64,000 bases of DNA from Lingula anatina (Eukaryota > Brachiopoda > Lingulata > Lingulida > Lingulidae). Below are positions 60,201-64,000 of this stretch, piece after piece. Both the position numbers and the translations under genes were made by a program. Numbering within the stretch: the stretch's first letter is position 1; each line of letters opens with the position of its first letter. The DNA lies in NCBI RefSeq assembly GCF_001039355.2, contig NW_019775381.1, positions 87,535 through 151,534 of the forward strand, written 5' to 3'. The notes beneath the pieces are model-generated. The model did not search any database. It saw nothing but the letters and a program-made list of their open reading frames with translations, and was not told where the DNA came from.

Positions 60201-61671
60201 GATCTCCTTTCTTCTCACATAGGAAATGAACTTTAGGACGCTTCTTGTGTCTGTGCCCTGAAAAGGTAGTTATATAGATTCAAAGTTAAACTAAGTGAAA
60301 TGGTTCATAAGCTATGTATTTTATTCGACAAAAAGTTGACTAATACACAATAATATGTACATGTATGTTATTCATCTAGTTGTATTTTCCAATAAAAGAA
60401 AATAAAATCAACTTCTTGACTTGCGTTAATTTTTGTCCAGTTGGCAATATTACATCTCCATCTCAGAGGCTTCATTTGGTCTACTGAGAATACATACTGT
60501 ATTCTCAGAACACCAGCTGAATTTTTTAAAATATAGTGAACAAAAATAATTAAACAAATAAATAAATGATTCAGAAACAAGAAAACAAAAAAATAAAAAA
60601 AAATAATAATAAAGAAATGTATTATCATTTTCAAAGGGAAAAGAGGGAAATATAAGACAAGGGCAATTCAGTATACCATCTCTATTAAAAACCACCGATC
60701 AACTGCAAGTTCACTGCAAGTTACCTTCCAGTGTTATTTTACTGGGCAGTGGTATCCTCAGCGCCACCCTCTCCATGTATACCTTGATCTTATCAAAGTG
60801 CTTCTCACAGAAATGTTGAGTCGCATCCTTCTGTGGATAGTACTGCAAGAATATGTAGACAAGTATCTCTTTTAATTGTTTACAAGCTGTCGATCTCTGT
60901 TTACAAAATTGAGATGAATGTGTTGTTGGTGTATATCTAACCATGTAATACTAGAAGAACAGCTGATGTTATATTAATATAATACTTGTATAGAGGTAGA
61001 NTTGTTGCTCATAGCAGTGATACCACTGATACCAGACACTGTTCTCTCAGAGTAAGTGCTACTGACTGTGGCCGCGCTGTGAGGGCGGTCGTGTTTGGGA
61101 CGAGCATCTTGATATCTGAATCAACAGTACACTCCATATTAAGACTGTATTTTTCATACTTCATAATATATATCACAATGTAACTTTTTTCAATTTTTTT
61201 ATGGTGTTAACCAAGTTCATTTGTCCCAACAAGCGCTTATAAATAAATAATTGTTTCACTTTAATGCATCAGCTCTTAAATGTCTGACCCCCCCCCCCCA
61301 ACGTCAAAATCCCACACTCTTTTGTCATTCACTGCATTTTAGACAGCTTACACTCAATAGCTTGTTTACTTTAATATGCATTTAATATATTATGATCAAA
61401 AGTGACTTAAAGTATGATTTACAATGTATGCACAATAATTGTGTTAACTAGTATATCACTATAAAAGCCTTTACTTTGAGAAAGAGTGAGCATTTCCTGG
61501 TCTTCCATTGGTAACTTGTGCTGTGGCAGAGGAGGTCAGGGGTGGAGGGTTCCCCACAGTAATAACTGTCACGCCCCCCTCTGTCTGACTGTATGAGGAC
61601 TTGAACTCTTTTTCAGTGTGAACTCTGAAAGGTAGGACAACATTTAAAAGACTTCAACTCTTTCTCGTTGT

Positions 61672-61710
<39 letters not shown>

Positions 61711-62129
61711 CACTATGTTTATGAAAATGTCAATTCTCTTGCTCATGATGATATGGACACACACATGCACACACACACACACACACACATGCACACACAC
61801 ACACACACACACACATGCACACACACACACACACATGCACACACACACACACACACACACACATGCACACACACACACACACACACATGCACACATACTA
61901 CAAACTCCACTCACCCTTTTGTATGAATATCCTTAATCTGTTGCACAAGCGCCCGTACTCCGTTTGATGCATGCTCCGAGTATTGGTGCAGCGTTTTGAT
62001 ATGTTTGCCCACAACGTTCCTGTATTTCTCAGTGATATTTTTGATTGCACGCAGTATTACCAGCAGGGTCTGTCGCTCAGCATCAGGAGTTAGAGACATC
62101 AGGTACTCCATACAAGCTATGGCCTGGAT
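57201..62129 (-). CDS. VEPH1: Melted/VEPH1 homologue, 3' part (nine exons, PH domain at C-terminus)
   Basis: Exons on the minus strand: 62129-61915, 61624-61475, 61115-60986, 60842-60725, 60257-60118, 59795-59658, 59157-59008, 58030-57920, 57461-57201. They total 1,413 nt in phase, giving 470 C-terminal residues. The first visible exon ([20 protein letters not shown]) belongs to the helical-repeat region. Later exons carry [10 protein letters not shown] and [20 protein letters not shown] with a CxxC pair. The last two form a PH domain ([39 protein letters not shown]) ending [15 protein letters not shown]. Drosophila melted and vertebrate VEPH1 bind phosphoinositides through this PH domain and act in insulin/TOR/FOXO or TGF-beta signalling (family knowledge). 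N-terminal exons lie beyond the right edge. One N falls in exon 3 (61001). The first visible exon's acceptor region is triplicated. Confidence 0.93.
58226..58812. mobile_element. 587-bp foldback element with about 200-bp arms in a VEPH1 intron
   Basis: The left arm starts ATGTCAAAGGCCTGGATCAA and the right arm ends in its near reverse complement TTGATCCGGGCCTTTGACAT. The arms run 58226-58432 and about 58616-58812 with few mismatches (TTGTTAACAGCATAATGG against GGGCATAATACGACAATTG in reverse). The spacer of about 180 bp is AT-rich. Confidence 0.9.
61678..61905. repeat. (GA)n and periodic (CA)n/TGCA microsatellites
   Basis: GA tract 61678-61706. Then 61758-61895 is (CA)n broken by TGCA at intervals, forming a higher-order ATGCACACA pattern. 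It ends about 20 bp from a VEPH1 donor site. Confidence 0.95.
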
Positions 62130-62335
62130 CTGAAATATAGTACAATGAACTACCAACACTATGTATCAGGAGTTTTAAACATCAGGTACTCCATACAAGC
62201 TATAGCCTGGATCTGAAATATAGTACTGTAACAATGATCGAATTACCAACACTCTGTATCAGGAGTTAGAGACATCAGGTACTCCATACATGCAAAGGCC
62301 TGGATCTGAAATATAGGACAATGAATTAGTGTCAG
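62081..62335 (-). repeat. Tandem triplication of a VEPH1 exon start and its splice acceptor
   Basis: Three units of 80-93 bp start near 62081, 62164 and 62257. Each holds, on the minus strand, ATTTCAG|ATCCAG and about 48 nt of the exon start ([11 protein letters not shown] and variants). Only the unit nearest the exon body (acceptor 62131-62130) continues into a full exon. The other two are decoy acceptors. Confidence 0.85.
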
Positions 62336-62363
62336 TATATATATATATATATGATGACAGTGT

Positions 62364-62830
62364 TTTCAATAACACTAAGATTGCTGTGGCACAGGGTAGG
62401 AAAAGAAAGTCTGTAAGTGTATTCAGTATCGATATCAAAGGGAAAATAACTTTAAGTCATGTAATAAAAGACAAAGGTTGGAAAGAATTGTTCATTTATA
62501 AGGTGGCATATATGAGCAATGGGTGCCTTGTTGTTAGTGATATAAAACAAAACAAACTTCACATCTTAACCCCATCTGGTGACCCACTGTATCACAGTCA
62601 GTACACATGACCTGATAACAAGTTAGGTCGACCAGGTGGTGTCTTTGTTGATGCATATGACAACATACTGGTTACTGACTGTGATAACCACTGCGTACAC
62701 CTTGTATCCCCAGATGGGAAGTTTATCCAGTACATAGCAACCAAAGCTGATGGACTATATCAACCATGGGGATGTGCCATCAACCAGGAAGATGGGAAAG
62801 TGAAAGTATTTCAATACTTGGAAATATGAT
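62364..62830 (+). pseudogene. TRIM-NHL C-terminal fragment
   Basis: Closely matches the last 480 bp of the TRIM gene at 52416-54368 (TKIAVAQGRKRKSVSVFSID; HILTPSGDPLY; then GTCTTTGTTGATGCATATGA). A frameshift and stop come after DPLY, a small deletion removes part of the INQDGDLVV blade, and there is no RING. It is a broken duplicate inside a VEPH1 intron, or upstream of the exons seen. Confidence 0.85.
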
Positions 62831-64000
62831 GTGCTTAAAAATGCTGATAAACAGAACAATTTGCAGTTTCCTGTCATATTTCAAACAATTTAGTATATAT
62901 GGACACAAATTCAAGAATGACAAATTTGACTGTGATTAAATATTTACATTTCCATCATCAAACCAAACTTATACAGGCTTTAAAGACTGAAATGACATTG
63001 TAGTAATTGTACTTAAAATATAAAGGTAACACCTTTAACTGCAACCTTTTCTGATATGAAATTGATTTTTGATGCTGTAAATACGATGCTGAAAGGATTT
63101 TTTTTTGACTGAGAATAATTTATCTTGGTTTGGACTTAACAAATGATGTTACACTGTAGTTATTAGTAAATAAAACTTTAAATGATACAATGTTTTGAGT
63201 AATCATATCGTGCTATAAAATAAAAAAAAAATCCAAATCTTATAGTGAATTAAGTATCTGCATCATATATGAACTACCATAGGTGCAAAATAAGAAAAAA
63301 ATTGCCCCATGAGAGAAGTAATCTTAGAGTGCAAATCTCCCTCTCTCTCTCTCTCAGGGATATACATGTACACCTAGGAATGCTAAGATAAAACTTCAGA
63401 GGGGGTCTTAAAACATTATATTGTAGTTACTGCATTATATATTCTCCTTCATTTCTTCTTTGTCTTTCATTCTGATTTTTTTTTTTTTTGGATGAAATTT
63501 GGTTGACAAGATCTACTTTTAAAACTCTTCTATCAAGATATGTAAACCATATACCTCTAAAATATCTGTAGATTTACCAGTACTTACACAATATATCACT
63601 GAACACAGCTGACTTCTCTTACTACACACCCACCCCCTGACTGTCTCCCTACATAAGACAAATATACCATATACCTCCACACTATCTGTAGATTTACACA
63701 ATATATCACTGAACACAGCTGACTTCTCTTACTACACACCTACCCCCTGACTGTCTCCATACATAAGACAAATACACCATATACCTCCACACTATCTGTA
63801 GATTTACCAGTGCTTGCACAATATATATCACTGAACATAGTGGACTTCTTTTACTACCCCTCCCACCCCATCTCCCAGCATATTACTATTAACAACAATA
63901 TCTGTAGCTTAACTAGCATTTCATACCATAGCTCTTTCACTCACATGACAGAAAATTGTCAACATATTTTCACAATAAATACAAATTCCCATTAGGCCCA
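62831..64000. other. Non-coding DNA to the window edge
   Basis: Probably intronic to VEPH1. Contains a CT tract near 63344, a T run near 63478, and the tandem repeat at 63547-63875. No exon seen. Confidence 0.5.
63547..63875. repeat. Tandem repeat, three units of about 100-120 bp
   Basis: Units start near 63547, 63668 and 63778 with CCATATACCTC, then ATCTGTAGATTTAC, CACTGAACACAGCTGACTTC and CACCCCCTGACTGTCTCC. Unit 2 lacks the CAGTACTTA piece. Confidence 0.9.

Noticed and set aside
43653-63990. CRISPR arrays or tRNA genes
   Set aside because: Tandem repeats here lack regular unique spacers, and I saw no cloverleaf with A/B boxes. An animal nuclear window is not expected to hold CRISPR.

Overview
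This window is nuclear DNA from an animal. Genes are split by GT-AG introns and the spacer is AT-rich. Short inverted-repeat transposons, microsatellites and three N bases (near 30777, 48549 and 61001) point to a shotgun assembly. Gene content (CPLANE2, REV1, melted/VEPH1, a CLIC that keeps the invertebrate C-terminal extension, a RING/B-box/NHL TRIM) suggests a ciliated non-vertebrate bilaterian, such as a brachiopod, mollusc, annelid, hemichordate or lancelet. I cannot name the species.

Layout. At 2-1317 (+) lies the 3' end of a glycosyltransferase-like gene cut by the window edge. At 6105-6906 (-) is a CLIC-family reading frame with one exon and one +1 frameshift. From 7 to 21.6 kb the DNA is mostly non-coding, with several transposon-like inverted repeats, a nine-unit minisatellite, and a few convincing small minus-strand exons (15.1-17.6 kb) of a gene I could not identify. 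At 21.65-23.9 kb and 26.6-28.95 kb (+) sit two paralogous genes for small secreted preproproteins. Each has a TATA box, a 5' leader intron, a signal peptide, a cationic Arg/Pro-rich segment ending in Lys-Arg, a new-looking domain with an invariant C-x19-C spacing, and an acidic tail on its own exon. I regard this pair as the most interesting system here.

From 29.8 to 50.8 kb is a head-to-head pair: CPLANE2/RSG1 (-, five exons, 252 aa) and REV1 (+, 21 coding exons, 1,456 aa). Both were rebuilt exon by exon with phases that add up exactly. REV1 intron 8 holds an antisense, truncated Ty3/Gypsy fragment, and other introns hold non-autonomous elements. A single-exon TRIM-NHL gene with one in-frame TAG follows at 52.4-54.4 kb. 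The 3' half of a melted/VEPH1 gene (-, nine exons, 470 aa) runs from 62.1 down to 57.2 kb, and its remaining exons lie beyond the right edge. A decayed TRIM-NHL fragment (62.36-62.83 kb) and tandem repeats close the window.

The genes do not form one pathway. REV1 acts in translesion DNA synthesis, CPLANE2 in ciliogenesis, VEPH1/melted in PH-domain membrane signalling, TRIM-NHL probably in ubiquitin-dependent regulation or immunity, and the two secreted preproproteins may be host-defence or signalling peptides (inference).
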